Origin: Oceanicola sp.
Lineage (GTDB): Bacteria; Pseudomonadota; Alphaproteobacteria; Rhodobacterales; Rhodobacteraceae
NCBI GenBank assembly: GCA_017792405.1
Contig: CP051231.1
Span: forward strand, 2,612,062-2,676,061
Reading direction: 5' to 3'
Length of the DNA: 64,000 nt
Positions 25,284 through 34,168 of this stretch are shown in pieces. How positions within the stretch are numbered: the stretch's first letter is position 1; the number at the start of each line of letters is the position of its first letter. Under the pieces are notes generated by a model. It made no database searches, had not been told where the DNA came from, and was given only the letters and a program-made list of their open reading frames with translations. A program made the translations under genes and the position numbers.

Positions 25284-25790
25284 ATGCTGCGCAAACTCAT
25301 CCAGTCGCTGGCGATTGCCGCGCTCACCGCCCTGCCGCTCGCCGCACAGGATCTGGCCGCGCCCGAGGGCGAGGTCATCCTCACCCTCTCCGGCGAGATC
25401 GGCACCACCAACGCCGGCGACACCGCCCAGTTCGACCTCGCCATGCTCGAGGCGCTCGGCGCCGAGACCATCGAAACCACCACCATCTGGACCGAGGGCA
25501 CCAACACCTTCGAAGGCGTCTCGCTCAAGGTGCTGGCCGAGGCAGCGGGCATCGAAGGCGGCACCCTGCGGGCGACCGCCATCAACGATTACGCCGTCGA
25601 GATCCCGTTTGAGGATGCCGTTGAGGGTGGCCCGATCGTGGCCTACCGGATGAACGGCGCCGAGATGTCGGTGCGCGACAAGGGGCCGCTCTGGATCGTC
25701 TATCCCTATGACTCCAGCGCCGATTACCGGACCGAGGTGATCTACTCCCGCAGCATCTGGCAACTCGACCGCATCGTGGTCGTCGACTAA
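25284..25790 (+). CDS. Periplasmic molybdopterin-oxidoreductase-like domain protein, cysteine-free
   Basis: The 168-residue protein has a signal peptide (MLRKLIQSLAIAALTALPLAAQ) and a domain of the sulfite-oxidase/YedY Mo-binding fold: TTTIWTEGTNTFEGVSLKVL, INDYAVEIPFEDA, RDKGPLWIVYPYDSS. Catalytic members ligate molybdenum through a conserved Cys, but this protein contains no Cys at all. It is therefore unlikely to be a molybdoenzyme. It probably binds a ligand and works with the membrane histidine kinase encoded 54 nt downstream, which has a sizeable periplasmic region. AAGGAG precedes the start. Confidence 0.75.
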   Translation: MLRKLIQSLAIAALTALPLAAQDLAAPEGEVILTLSGEIGTTNAGDTAQFDLAMLEALGAETIETTTIWTEGTNTFEGVSLKVLAEAAGIEGGTLRATAINDYAVEIPFEDAVEGGPIVAYRMNGAEMSVRDKGPLWIVYPYDSSADYRTEVIYSRSIWQLDRIVVVD

Positions 25791-25844
25791 GCCTGAAGGA
25801 GCGCCGGGCCAACACTGGCCCGCGCCCGCCCGAGAGGAGAGCCC

Positions 25845-28400
25845 ATGGAAGGCCTGTTCAGCCGCTGGCGCCGCCCGCGCCTTCTTGCCACCGCCATCGC
25901 GGCGGGCTTTTGCGTTGCGGCCCTTGTCTATCTCTCCGTTCACGTGGCGCGGGACCTGAAGCTGCTCAACTCCGCCAGCTCCGACAACGTGCAATGGACC
26001 CTCTCGCAATCCGAGGTGGAGTTTCTGGAGTTCCAGATCCACCTCGCGGCCCTGCCAACGCCTCCGGGTGATGAGCTCAAGCAACTGCGGCGCGAATACG
26101 ATATCTTCTACAGCCGGATCACCACACTGGAGCAAAGCTCGCTCTATGCCGGGCTGCGCGACGAGCCGGAGTTCTCCCGTAACCTGCGGATCGTGAAAAC
26201 CTTTCTCGACCGCACCGTGCCACTGATCGACGCGCCCGATGCCCAGCTGGCCGCCGCCGCGCCGGAGCTTCTGGTCCGCACCGCAGAGGTCCGCCCCAAC
26301 GTGCGCGCCCTGGCCAATTCCGGCCTCAACTACTTTGCCGTCGAATCCGACCAGCGCCGCAACAACGTCGCCGTCACCCTCACCCAGCTTGCCGTGGGCG
26401 TCTCCGTTCTGGTGCTGGCCCTCCTCGGCTTCGCCGCCTACCTCAACCACCTCAACCGCCAGAACGTGCGCCGCCGCCGCGAGGTGCTGGAGAGCGCAAG
26501 CCGGATGAACGTGGTGACCTCCACCGCGCTCGACGGGGTGATCGTGGTCGACAAGTCCGGCGCCGTGCTCGACTTCAACGCCGCCGCCGAGCAGATTTTC
26601 GGCTACAGCGCCGAAGAGGCCGTGGGGTCCAACCTTGGTGACCTGATCGTGCCCGAGCAATATCGCGCGGCCCACGATGCAGGCATGCAGCGCATGCGCG
26701 ATGGCGGCGAGCAACGGGTGGTCGGCAAGGGCCGGATCAAGCTGGAAGCACGGCGCAAGTCGGGCGAGGTCTTCCCGGTCGAGTTCGCCATCCAATCCGC
26801 CAAGACCGCCGAGGGCACCATCTTCATCTCCTTCCTGCGCGACATCTCGCACCGGGTTCAATCGGAGAAGGAACTGGTCGAAACACGCGACAGGGCGCTG
26901 GCGGGCGAGAAGGCCAAAACCGACTTCCTCGCCACCATGAGCCACGAGATCCGCACGCCGCTGAACGGCCTTCTGGGCAACCTCGAACTCCTGCAGGACA
27001 CCTCCCTCAACGCCCGGCAGGCCCGCTACATCAAGAACATGGACACTTCGGGCAAGCTGCTGATGAGCCACATCTCCGACGTGCTCGACATCACCAAGTA
27101 TGACGCGGGCAAGCTCCAGCTTCGGCCCGTAGCGATGAACCTCTCCACCCTGTTGCAGGACATTGTCGACAACCAGAGCGGCGCAGCTCTGGCGCAGGAC
27201 ACCACTCTCGAATGGGGCTGGTCCGGCCCGCAGCTGGACTGGATCAGAGCCGACCGCGACCGGCTTCAGCATGTGTTGATGAACGTGATCGGCAACGCGG
27301 TGAAGTTCACCCGCGGCGGTCGGGTCAGGGTGGAGGCCGAGCGTCTGGACGGCGCAACCGGCCCCGAAGTGCAAATCACCGTCAGCGACACCGGCATCGG
27401 CATGAGCCCGGACCTGCAGGCGCATATCTTCGACGATTTCCTGACCGGCAATACCGCCTATGACCGCGAGGTCGGCGGCACCGGCCTCGGCCTCGGCATC
27501 GCCAAGCGCTTCATCACCGCTCTGGGCGGTGAGATCGAAGTCGAGAGCGAGGAAGGCGTCGGCAGCAGCTTCCTGATCCGCCTGCCGGTCGAACCCGTGA
27601 CCGCGCCAGATCCCGAGGTCGCGGCTCGCAAACCGCGCAGCACGGCGGCGGCCAGCAAGGTGCTGCTGGTCGAGGACAACGAAATCAACAGCATGGTCGC
27701 TCGCGAAATGCTGGAGGCTGCAGGCCATACCGTGACCCACGCCCCGAACGGCCGCCAGGCAGTTGAGCGGGCCGGAGCCGAGTCTTTCGACCTGATCCTG
27801 ATGGATATCTCCATGCCGGTAATGGATGGCCGCGAGGCCACCCGCGCCATCCGCGCCGGCCACGGCCCCTCCGCGCGGGTGCCGATCATCGCCCTCACCG
27901 CCAATGCGGTGGCCGAGGAGCAGGAGGCGTTTCTCTCCGACGGGATGGACGACATCGTGACCAAACCGCTCTCCCGCGCCGCGCTCGACCGTGTGCTGGC
28001 CGATCACGCAGGTGCCGACACGCCCGGCCGCTTGCCCGAGAACCCCGCCGTCGCGGGCAGCTACCTTGATGAATTGCGCGAAACCCTTGGCGTGGAGGCT
28101 CTTGGCACCCTGCTCGACCGCTTCGGCACCGAGGTCGAGGCGCTGATCGCCTTCCTTGGCACTTCCGCCGAGGCGGATCTCACAGACACCGCCGCGCGCA
28201 CTCACAAGATCGCCGGCAGTTCGGCCACCCTCGGCGCCGTTGCTCTGCGGGCTGCTCTTGTAGGTATCGAGGATGCCGCAAAGGCCGGAGAGGTCGCAGC
28301 CATGCAGGAGGGCATCGCCGCCCTGCCGCAGGTATGGGCGCAAACCCGCGCCGCCTTGGTGGCCGAGCGCCGCAAGGCCCCCCGCCCGGCGGCGCAATAG
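25845..28400 (+). CDS. Hybrid sensor histidine kinase (PAS-HisKA-HATPase-REC-Hpt)
   Basis: The 851-residue protein has a first membrane helix at about 15-33, a periplasmic helical region (about 35-180), and a second helix at about 185-205. A PAS domain follows (about 220-340; STALDGVIVVDKSGAVLDFN). HisKA has phospho-acceptor His367 (SHEIRTPLNG). The HATPase domain shows NVIGNAVKFT, DTGIGM and GTGLGLGIA. The receiver has Asp654 (LILMDISMPVMDG). The Hpt domain has His787 (THKIAGSSATLG). All phosphorelay residues are present. It likely forms a sensor pair with the preceding periplasmic protein and may pass phosphate to the LuxR-type regulator at 22017-22634 to control the polysaccharide locus (inference). 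SD GAGGAGA precedes ATG. Confidence 0.9.
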   Translation: MEGLFSRWRRPRLLATAIAAGFCVAALVYLSVHVARDLKLLNSASSDNVQWTLSQSEVEFLEFQIHLAALPTPPGDELKQLRREYDIFYSRITTLEQSSLYAGLRDEPEFSRNLRIVKTFLDRTVPLIDAPDAQLAAAAPELLVRTAEVRPNVRALANSGLNYFAVESDQRRNNVAVTLTQLAVGVSVLVLALLGFAAYLNHLNRQNVRRRREVLESASRMNVVTSTALDGVIVVDKSGAVLDFNAAAEQIFGYSAEEAVGSNLGDLIVPEQYRAAHDAGMQRMRDGGEQRVVGKGRIKLEARRKSGEVFPVEFAIQSAKTAEGTIFISFLRDISHRVQSEKELVETRDRALAGEKAKTDFLATMSHEIRTPLNGLLGNLELLQDTSLNARQARYIKNMDTSGKLLMSHISDVLDITKYDAGKLQLRPVAMNLSTLLQDIVDNQSGAALAQDTTLEWGWSGPQLDWIRADRDRLQHVLMNVIGNAVKFTRGGRVRVEAERLDGATGPEVQITVSDTGIGMSPDLQAHIFDDFLTGNTAYDREVGGTGLGLGIAKRFITALGGEIEVESEEGVGSSFLIRLPVEPVTAPDPEVAARKPRSTAAASKVLLVEDNEINSMVAREMLEAAGHTVTHAPNGRQAVERAGAESFDLILMDISMPVMDGREATRAIRAGHGPSARVPIIALTANAVAEEQEAFLSDGMDDIVTKPLSRAALDRVLADHAGADTPGRLPENPAVAGSYLDELRETLGVEALGTLLDRFGTEVEALIAFLGTSAEADLTDTAARTHKIAGSSATLGAVALRAALVGIEDAAKAGEVAAMQEGIAALPQVWAQTRAALVAERRKAPRPAAQ

Positions 28401-28406
28401 GCAACG

Positions 28407-29606
28407 TCAGGGCCGGAGCAGCCCCAGCACCCGCCCGATCTCGCCCACGTTGGTGATCGTGCTGTCATAGCAGGCGATGGAGTCGCCCGGCAGCAGGAAG
28501 GGGTCGTAGTCGTCCCGGTCTGCACGGCGCAGCAGGTTCTCGATATCCCGCTCGATAACTACCGAGACCTTTGTGATCGGATTGCGCGAGAACAGCACCG
28601 AGGAGCGGTTGGCGCTGGTCGCCCGCGCCCCGCCCACGCAGTTGGTGTTCACCACCGCCTGCAGGTAGCGTGTGCCATAAGGCACCTCGCGGGTCTCCCG
28701 CCCGATGGCCGAGGGCGCGTTGCCGGTGGCGGGCTGGGTCAGGTTCGACAGGAAGAGCGAAATCCCCGGCGGGCTGATCGGGCTGGGGCGCATCAGGTCT
28801 TCCTGAAAGCAGCCCCGGCTCGGCACGTTCACCTCGTCGCCGGTGAGCAGCATGATGTCCATCGCATTCTGCCCCGCGAACACGCCGCGCATATCGAGCG
28901 TGTAGAGCGTGCCGCCCCGGCGCACCTCCACGGCGGAAATGTCGGCATCGGGTCGCACGCCCCCGGCCGCACGCAGCGCGGCGGAAAGGTTGCGCCCCTC
29001 GGTGGAGGCCCCAAGCGCCTGCTGGCGGCGGCTGTCGACCTGGTCACCCGGCACGCCTCCGATCTCCACCGCGCGGGGCTCGAAGACGGCGCCCGAGACG
29101 CCCACGGTGACGGAGGCAAAATCGGCCACCCGCACCGAGATGCGCGGGGTCTCGGCAAAGAAGTCTCCGGCGAGGAGCTGGCGGGCAATGTCGGCCTCGA
29201 CCTGCGAGGTCAGCCGCCCCTGCGCCGGGATCGGCGCAAGAAAGGGCAGCTTTAGCGTGCCATCGCGCGAGACCACATAATCGCCGTTGAAGGTTTCATC
29301 GTCACCGACGCGGACATCCACCAAATCATTCCGGGTGAGCCGCTCGCCCCGCAGCGCAGAAGCCGCCGTCGCGCCACTCGCCTTGCCGCCCGCACCGCCC
29401 CGCGGGGCGCGGCATTTCTGGGCGTTGATCGTGGCCGACCGAAGAAACTGCGCCTCATCCCGGCTCACATCGGGCTGGCGATACTGCGCCTGATAGGCAT
29501 CGCCCTGCGCGACCGGCTCGAGGTTGTCGGGCGTATCGAGTGCGGCGCACCCGCTCAGGGCCAGTGCGGCAACCAGCGCCGTGGAAGACTTGAATACCTG
29601 CACCAT
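28407..29606 (-). CDS. Wza-type polysaccharide export lipoprotein
   Basis: The 399-residue protein starts with a lipoprotein signal (ALVAALALSGC), so it is anchored in the outer membrane. It continues with a Poly_export domain (RNDLVDVRVGDDETFNGDYVV, LPFLAPIPAQGRLTSQVEADIARQLLAGDF) and SLBB-type segments. The C terminus has FLLPGDSIACYDSTITNVGE. It forms the export channel for the exopolysaccharide. The long open frame extends upstream into the intergenic region, but ATG 29606 gives the lipobox and is the start. It converges with the hybrid kinase with a 6-nt gap and is divergent from the flippase gene. Confidence 0.87.
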   Translation of the reverse strand: MVQVFKSSTALVAALALSGCAALDTPDNLEPVAQGDAYQAQYRQPDVSRDEAQFLRSATINAQKCRAPRGGAGGKASGATAASALRGERLTRNDLVDVRVGDDETFNGDYVVSRDGTLKLPFLAPIPAQGRLTSQVEADIARQLLAGDFFAETPRISVRVADFASVTVGVSGAVFEPRAVEIGGVPGDQVDSRRQQALGASTEGRNLSAALRAAGGVRPDADISAVEVRRGGTLYTLDMRGVFAGQNAMDIMLLTGDEVNVPSRGCFQEDLMRPSPISPPGISLFLSNLTQPATGNAPSAIGRETREVPYGTRYLQAVVNTNCVGGARATSANRSSVLFSRNPITKVSVVIERDIENLLRRADRDDYDPFLLPGDSIACYDSTITNVGEIGRVLGLLRP

Positions 29607-29690
29607 CACTGCTTTCGCCTTGTCGCCTGCGGTTGAATGATTGTTACGTCCTTCCCTCGCCCCGGTCGAGGGAGCGTCGGGCGCGGGCAC

Positions 29691-29708
29691 CCTATCCGTT
29701 GGGATATG
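29691..29708. promoter_or_regulatory. EPS-locus palindrome, copy 4
   Basis: CCTATCC-GTTG-GGATATG (6 of 7 arm positions paired, 4-nt spacer) lies in the divergent wza/flippase promoter region between starts 29606 and 29808. Confidence 0.55.
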
Positions 29709-29807
29709 ATGCACAACTGTTGCGCCCTTCGCCTCTCCTTGGGCGCGCAAGACGGCAGCAAAGCGCTGGCCTAAACCTTGGTTACCAACCGCCAAGGGAC
29801 CAAACAG

Positions 29808-31046
29808 ATGCTTACCACTCACGGAACATCTCGTATCGTGCAGAACCTCCTCGCCTACGGGGCGTCCGAGGTCGCTGCCAAGGTCTCGCGGCTGTTGGTG
29901 GTCGTCGCCGTCGCCCGAACGCTCGATCTCGAGCAGATCGGTGTGGCGGCGGCGGCTCTCGCGGCGGCCGACATCCTGAAGTCCCTCACCGAGAACGGCG
30001 TCGGCCAGCGCATCATCGCCGCCCGCGACGACGAGCTGGAAGCCACCTGCGCCACCGCCCACCGCATCTTCTGGGCCTGGTGCCTCGGCCTCTTCGTGCT
30101 GCAATCGGCAGTGGGCGTCGCGCTCTACGCCGCGGGCGGCAGCCTCACCCTCCTGCTTCTGATTCTCCTGCTTGCGGGCGAATACGTCTTCATGCCGGGC
30201 GGGCTGGTGCAGACAGCGCTGGCCATGCGCGCGGGCAAGCTGCGCCAGACGGCGGCCATCTCCGGCGGCCAGATCGTGGCGGCCAACTTCATGTCGGCGG
30301 CGCTGGCGCTGGCCTGGCCCTCGGCGCTCGCGCTGATCCTCCCGCGCCTGCTCACCGCGCCCTTCTGGCTCGTCGCCATGCGCCGCCTCCACCCGTGGTC
30401 CCCAAACCCGTCCGCCCCCCGGGCTCCGCTCGCGCCTTTCGCTCGTTTCGGCGCGGCGGTGCTCGGGGTGGAGCTGGTCAAGGCGCTGCGGATGCAGGCC
30501 GACAAGCTGATCGTCGGCACGCTGATGGGCGCGGAGGCACTGGGCCTCTACTTCATGGCCTTCAACGCGGGCCTCAGCCTCGCCACCTCCTTCTCGACCG
30601 CCTTCTCCACCGTGCTCTTCCCGCACCTCTGCACCAGCACCGACCGGGCACAGGCCCTGCGGCAGGCGATGGTACTGGGCCTCGGCCTCATCACCCCCGC
30701 CGTGCTGGCTCAGGCGCTGCTGGCCCCGGTCTACGTGCCACTGCTGCTGGGCGCGGGCTGGGAGGGGCTGCCTCAGATCGTGTCGATCCTCTGCCTCGTC
30801 GCCATCCCCACCACCCTCTGGGCCGCCGCCGCCGGCTGGATGCGGGCGCAGGGCCGCGCAGGCGCCGAGTTCCGCGTGACCGCGCTGATGACCGCGGCGC
30901 TCATGCTCAACACCACCGCCCTCGCGCCCTTAGGCCTTCTGCCCGTCGCCACCGGCTACGCGCTCACCGCCACCGTGGTGATGGTGCTGGCCTCGCTTCC
31001 CGCCCTCCACGCGGCCTTCGCCCGCCCCACTCTCGCAAAGGTCTGA
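29808..31046 (+). CDS. Wzx-type polysaccharide flippase / oligosaccharide exporter
   Basis: The 412-residue integral membrane protein has about 12 helices and the PST/MATE-like pattern of lipid-linked oligosaccharide flippases. Segments include NLLAYGASEVAAKVSRLLVV, ARTLDLEQIGVAAAALAAADIL, ADKLIVGTLMGAEALGLYFMAFNAG, and a late VATGYALTATVVMVLA. It would move undecaprenyl-linked repeat units to the periplasmic face for the polymerase encoded at 18287-19552. The ATG at 29808 has AAGGGA 8 nt upstream, and a TTG 30 nt earlier is less likely. The first glycosyltransferase gene starts 3 nt after its stop. Confidence 0.85.
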   Translation: MLTTHGTSRIVQNLLAYGASEVAAKVSRLLVVVAVARTLDLEQIGVAAAALAAADILKSLTENGVGQRIIAARDDELEATCATAHRIFWAWCLGLFVLQSAVGVALYAAGGSLTLLLLILLLAGEYVFMPGGLVQTALAMRAGKLRQTAAISGGQIVAANFMSAALALAWPSALALILPRLLTAPFWLVAMRRLHPWSPNPSAPRAPLAPFARFGAAVLGVELVKALRMQADKLIVGTLMGAEALGLYFMAFNAGLSLATSFSTAFSTVLFPHLCTSTDRAQALRQAMVLGLGLITPAVLAQALLAPVYVPLLLGAGWEGLPQIVSILCLVAIPTTLWAAAAGWMRAQGRAGAEFRVTALMTAALMLNTTALAPLGLLPVATGYALTATVVMVLASLPALHAAFARPTLAKV

Positions 31047-31049
31047 CCC

Positions 31050-31970
31050 ATGCCCGCGATCTCCATCGTCATCCCCTGCTACAACGCCGAGGCAACCATT
31101 CTCGCCACGCTCGAAAGCCTGCTGCGCCAGAGTTTCGCCGATTGGGAGGCCATCTGCATCGACGATGGCTCCACCGATGGCACCATGACCCTCGTGCACT
31201 CCGCCGCATGGCAGGATCCGCGCATCCGGCTCGTTGCCAACCTCGGCAAGGGCCCCAGCGTGGCCCGCAATGCAGGCGTGTTTCGCCACGCCACAGCGCC
31301 GCTCGTTGCCTTCTGCGATGCCGATGATCTCTGGCACCCCCAGAAGCTGGCGCAGGTCGTGGCGGCTTTTGAAGACGAGACCCTTGAGGCCGTCTACGGG
31401 CAGATCGAGTTCTTCCGCCATGTGCCGGGCGACAGCCGCGTGCGCTCCACCGTGCCCGAGAGGCCGCTGACCATCCCGATGCTGCTGGGCGAAAACCCGG
31501 TCTGCACTATGTCCAACCTCTCGGTCCGGCGCGAGACCTTTGCCGCCACGGGCGGGTTCGACAGCGCGATGGTCCACAACGAAGATCTCGAGTGGCTGAT
31601 CCGGCTGGTCGGGGACGGCGCCCGTGTCATCGGCCTGCCCGCGCTCCACACCTTCTACCGCACCAGCACCGGCGGCCTCTCCACAAACCTCGCTGCCATG
31701 GCCGCAGGCCGCGCCACCGCGCTCGAAACCGCTGCCCGCTATGGCTTTGAACCGGATGACGAGAGCCACGCCGTCCACGCCCGCTACCTCGCCCGCCGCG
31801 CCCTGCGGCTCGGGGGCAACCCGCGCGAGGCCTTGCGCCACGCCCTTGCCGGCCTCCGCCACAGCCCTGCCGGCTTCTTCTCGCCCGCGCGCCGCGGCGC
31901 GCTCACCCTCGCCGGGGCCGCACTCGCGCCCGTCCTGCCGCGTCCCCTGCGCCGCGCCCTCTTCTCCTGA
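31050..31970 (+). CDS. Family 2 glycosyltransferase
   Basis: The 306-residue GT-A enzyme has the family-2 start ISIVIPCYNAEATILATLESLLRQ, then ICIDDGSTDGTM, ARNAGVFRHA, and the metal-binding FCDADDLWHPQKL. It would add one sugar to the lipid-linked repeat unit in the cytoplasm. It is 3 nt downstream of the flippase. The C-terminal basic region (about 245-306) lacks a membrane helix long enough to be certain. It is about 35-40% similar by eye to the next glycosyltransferase, so the two may be paralogues. Confidence 0.88.
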   Translation: MPAISIVIPCYNAEATILATLESLLRQSFADWEAICIDDGSTDGTMTLVHSAAWQDPRIRLVANLGKGPSVARNAGVFRHATAPLVAFCDADDLWHPQKLAQVVAAFEDETLEAVYGQIEFFRHVPGDSRVRSTVPERPLTIPMLLGENPVCTMSNLSVRRETFAATGGFDSAMVHNEDLEWLIRLVGDGARVIGLPALHTFYRTSTGGLSTNLAAMAAGRATALETAARYGFEPDDESHAVHARYLARRALRLGGNPREALRHALAGLRHSPAGFFSPARRGALTLAGAALAPVLPRPLRRALFS

Positions 31971-31993
31971 TCGCCCGCCAGAAAGGCTCTCCC

Positions 31994-32971
31994 ATGACCC
32001 TCGCCTCCATCATCGTCCCCGCCTTCAACGTCGAGGCCACCCTCGCCGAAACGCTGACCGCGCTGCTCGCCCAGACCCACCCCGACTTCGAGATCATCGT
32101 GGTCGATGACGGCTCGACCGACCGCACTCCCATGATCGCCCGCCGCTTCACCCGCGATGCCCGTGTGCGCATTGTCCGCCAAGCCAACCGCGGCCTCGCC
32201 GGGGCCCGCAACTCCGGCATCCACGCCGCAAAGGGCGAGATCATCGGTTTCTGCGACGCCGACGACCTCTGGCACCCCGAAAAGCTGGCCCGCCACGCCG
32301 CCCACCTCGCCGCCAACCCGGAAGTCGGAATCAGCTACTCCGGCTCGGCGCTGATCGACGAGGCCTCGCGCTCGCTCCGCACCGCCCAGCGCCCGCGTCT
32401 TGAAGGCGTCGACGCCAGCACGATCTTCAAGCGCAACCCCATCGGCAACGGCTCCGCCCCGGTCATCCGCCGCGCTGTCTTCAACGAGATCGGCTACAGC
32501 CCCCGGCAGGAGCCCTCCCGCACTTGGTATTTCGACGAAACCTTCCGCCAGTCGGAAGATATTGAATGCTGGCTCCGCATCGCCCTCTCCACCTCCTGGC
32601 GCTTTGAAGGCATCGAAGGCCTGCTCACCCGCTATCGCGTCAACTCCGGCGGCCTCTCTGCCAATACCGAGCGCCAGCTTGCCGCCTGGGAGCGGATGGT
32701 CGACAAGCTCGCCCCCCTCAACCCGGCCTTCTTCGAGGTCAACACCCGCGCCGCCCGCGCCTACCAGCTGCGCTATCTCGCCCGCCGGGCCATCTCCGAC
32801 CGGGACGGCGCGCGCGCCCACAGGCTCATCCGTGCCGCGCTCTCCAACTCCCGCCTGCCGCTGCTCGAAGAGCCGGGCAAGACCCTCACCACCCTCGCGG
32901 CGGCCCTCGTGTTTCGCCTGATCGGCTCCGGCAAAAAACCCGCCACGCTCAGCGCCGAGATCGCCCGATGA
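31994..32971 (+). CDS. Family 2 glycosyltransferase
   Basis: The 325-residue GT-A enzyme begins ASIIVPAFNVEATLAETLTALLAQT, followed by IIVVDDGSTDRTPMIA, GLAGARNSGIHAAKGEIIGFCDADDLWHP. The DxD-like metal site is intact. A second region (DASTIFKRNPIGNGSAPVIRR) is the usual acceptor-side insertion. The stop overlaps the following group 1 glycosyltransferase by ATGA. The sugar specificity cannot be read from sequence. Confidence 0.88.
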   Translation: MTLASIIVPAFNVEATLAETLTALLAQTHPDFEIIVVDDGSTDRTPMIARRFTRDARVRIVRQANRGLAGARNSGIHAAKGEIIGFCDADDLWHPEKLARHAAHLAANPEVGISYSGSALIDEASRSLRTAQRPRLEGVDASTIFKRNPIGNGSAPVIRRAVFNEIGYSPRQEPSRTWYFDETFRQSEDIECWLRIALSTSWRFEGIEGLLTRYRVNSGGLSANTERQLAAWERMVDKLAPLNPAFFEVNTRAARAYQLRYLARRAISDRDGARAHRLIRAALSNSRLPLLEEPGKTLTTLAAALVFRLIGSGKKPATLSAEIAR

Positions 32972-33966
32972 GCCGCCCCCGCATCCTCCACCTCGTCGAT
33001 GACGCTACCGCCGGCGGCGTCATGCGCGTGCTCGACTACCTCGTCACCTCGCCCGAACTGGCGGAACAGGCCGATCACAGGCTCCGCCACGTCCCACGTG
33101 GAAGCCTGCGCCTTGGCCGTCTCGAGGCAGATATGATCGTCTCCCACCTCGCGGTGAGCTGGCGCACCCTGCCCATGCTGACCCTGCTCCGGCTGCTGAA
33201 TCCCCGCGCCCGGCTCATCCATGTCGAGCACAGCTACACCGAGGGTTTCGTGGCCCAATGCGTCCGCCGTAAGGGCCGCTTCGCTCTGCTCCTCCGCACC
33301 GCCTACCGCCTGTTCGACCGGGTCGTCGCCGTGAGCAAGGCGCAAGGCGCATGGCTCACCCGCAGCGGCGCCGTTGCCCCCGCCCGCCTTTCCGTCATCC
33401 CCTCCTGTGTCGATCTCTCGGCCTTTCGCGCTCTCCCCGCGCGCACCGGCCCCATCCGCACATTCGGCGCCATCGGGCGGCTCGACCGGCAGAAAGGGTT
33501 CGACACCTTGATCACGGCATTCCGCTCGGTCAGCCGCGCCGACCTGTCCCTGCACATCTACGGCGAAGGCCCGGAGGAAGCCCGGCTGCGCGCCCTCGCT
33601 GGCGATGATGCGCGCATTGTCTTCAAAGGGCTGGCGACAGACCCGCGCGAGGCTTTCGCCGCCGTCGATGCCGTCGCAATGCCCTCCCGCTGGGAGGCAT
33701 ACGGCCTCGTCGCAATCGAAGCCCGCGCCGCAAACCGCGCCCTCCTGGTGCAGGCGGTTGACGGCCTGACCGACCATGCACCCCTCGGCGTTCACACCGC
33801 ACAGGATTGCACCACCGCCGCATGGGCCGAGTTGATCACATCGGTCGCATCGAGCGAAACGGGCCCTGCCAAGCCCGAACCAGGCCCTGTGCAACAGCTG
33901 GAAACACGCTTTCTGGACGCCTGGAAAGCTCTCGTGACCGACGCTCGGATCGGGGTGTCTGCCTAA
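32968..33966 (+). CDS. Family 4 (group 1) glycosyltransferase
   Basis: The 332-residue GT-B enzyme has an N-terminal half (LHLVDDATAGGVMRVLDYL, HVEHSYTEGF) and a typical C-terminal nucleotide-sugar half (FGAIGRLDRQKGFDTLITAF, LHIYGEGPEEARLRALAG, VFKGLATDPREAFAAVDAVAMPSRWEAYGLVAIEA). The GR-x-x-x-QKG and E-x7-E type motifs are present. It is the last gene of the flippase/glycosyltransferase operon. The protein is at the short end for the family, mainly because the acceptor domain is compact. Confidence 0.87.
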   Translation: MSRPRILHLVDDATAGGVMRVLDYLVTSPELAEQADHRLRHVPRGSLRLGRLEADMIVSHLAVSWRTLPMLTLLRLLNPRARLIHVEHSYTEGFVAQCVRRKGRFALLLRTAYRLFDRVVAVSKAQGAWLTRSGAVAPARLSVIPSCVDLSAFRALPARTGPIRTFGAIGRLDRQKGFDTLITAFRSVSRADLSLHIYGEGPEEARLRALAGDDARIVFKGLATDPREAFAAVDAVAMPSRWEAYGLVAIEARAANRALLVQAVDGLTDHAPLGVHTAQDCTTAAWAELITSVASSETGPAKPEPGPVQQLETRFLDAWKALVTDARIGVSA

Positions 33967-34168
33967 GGCAAGCCGCGTCGATGCGATCATGATCTGACAG
34001 CTGGACAGCACACCGAAGCGGTGCTGCGCGAAGCGGGCACAAAATCGGACTGAAACGAAGGCCACACCGCAGGTACATCAGTACCGCGATGAAATTGTTC
34101 TCATCGCCACCCAGAGCGACGGCAAGTCGTCCGCCCTCGTCGCCGCAACCGACCTGCCCAGTCCGCCC

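Noticed and set aside
25209..28397. 1062-codon minus-strand frame opposite the hybrid kinase
   Set aside because: All recognisable motifs (HisKA, HATPase, REC, Hpt) are in the plus strand. The minus frame is a shadow.
28407..30626. A 739-codon reading of the export lipoprotein
   Set aside because: The N-terminal 340 codons run through the divergent promoter and the flippase gene. ATG 29606 yields a proper lipobox.
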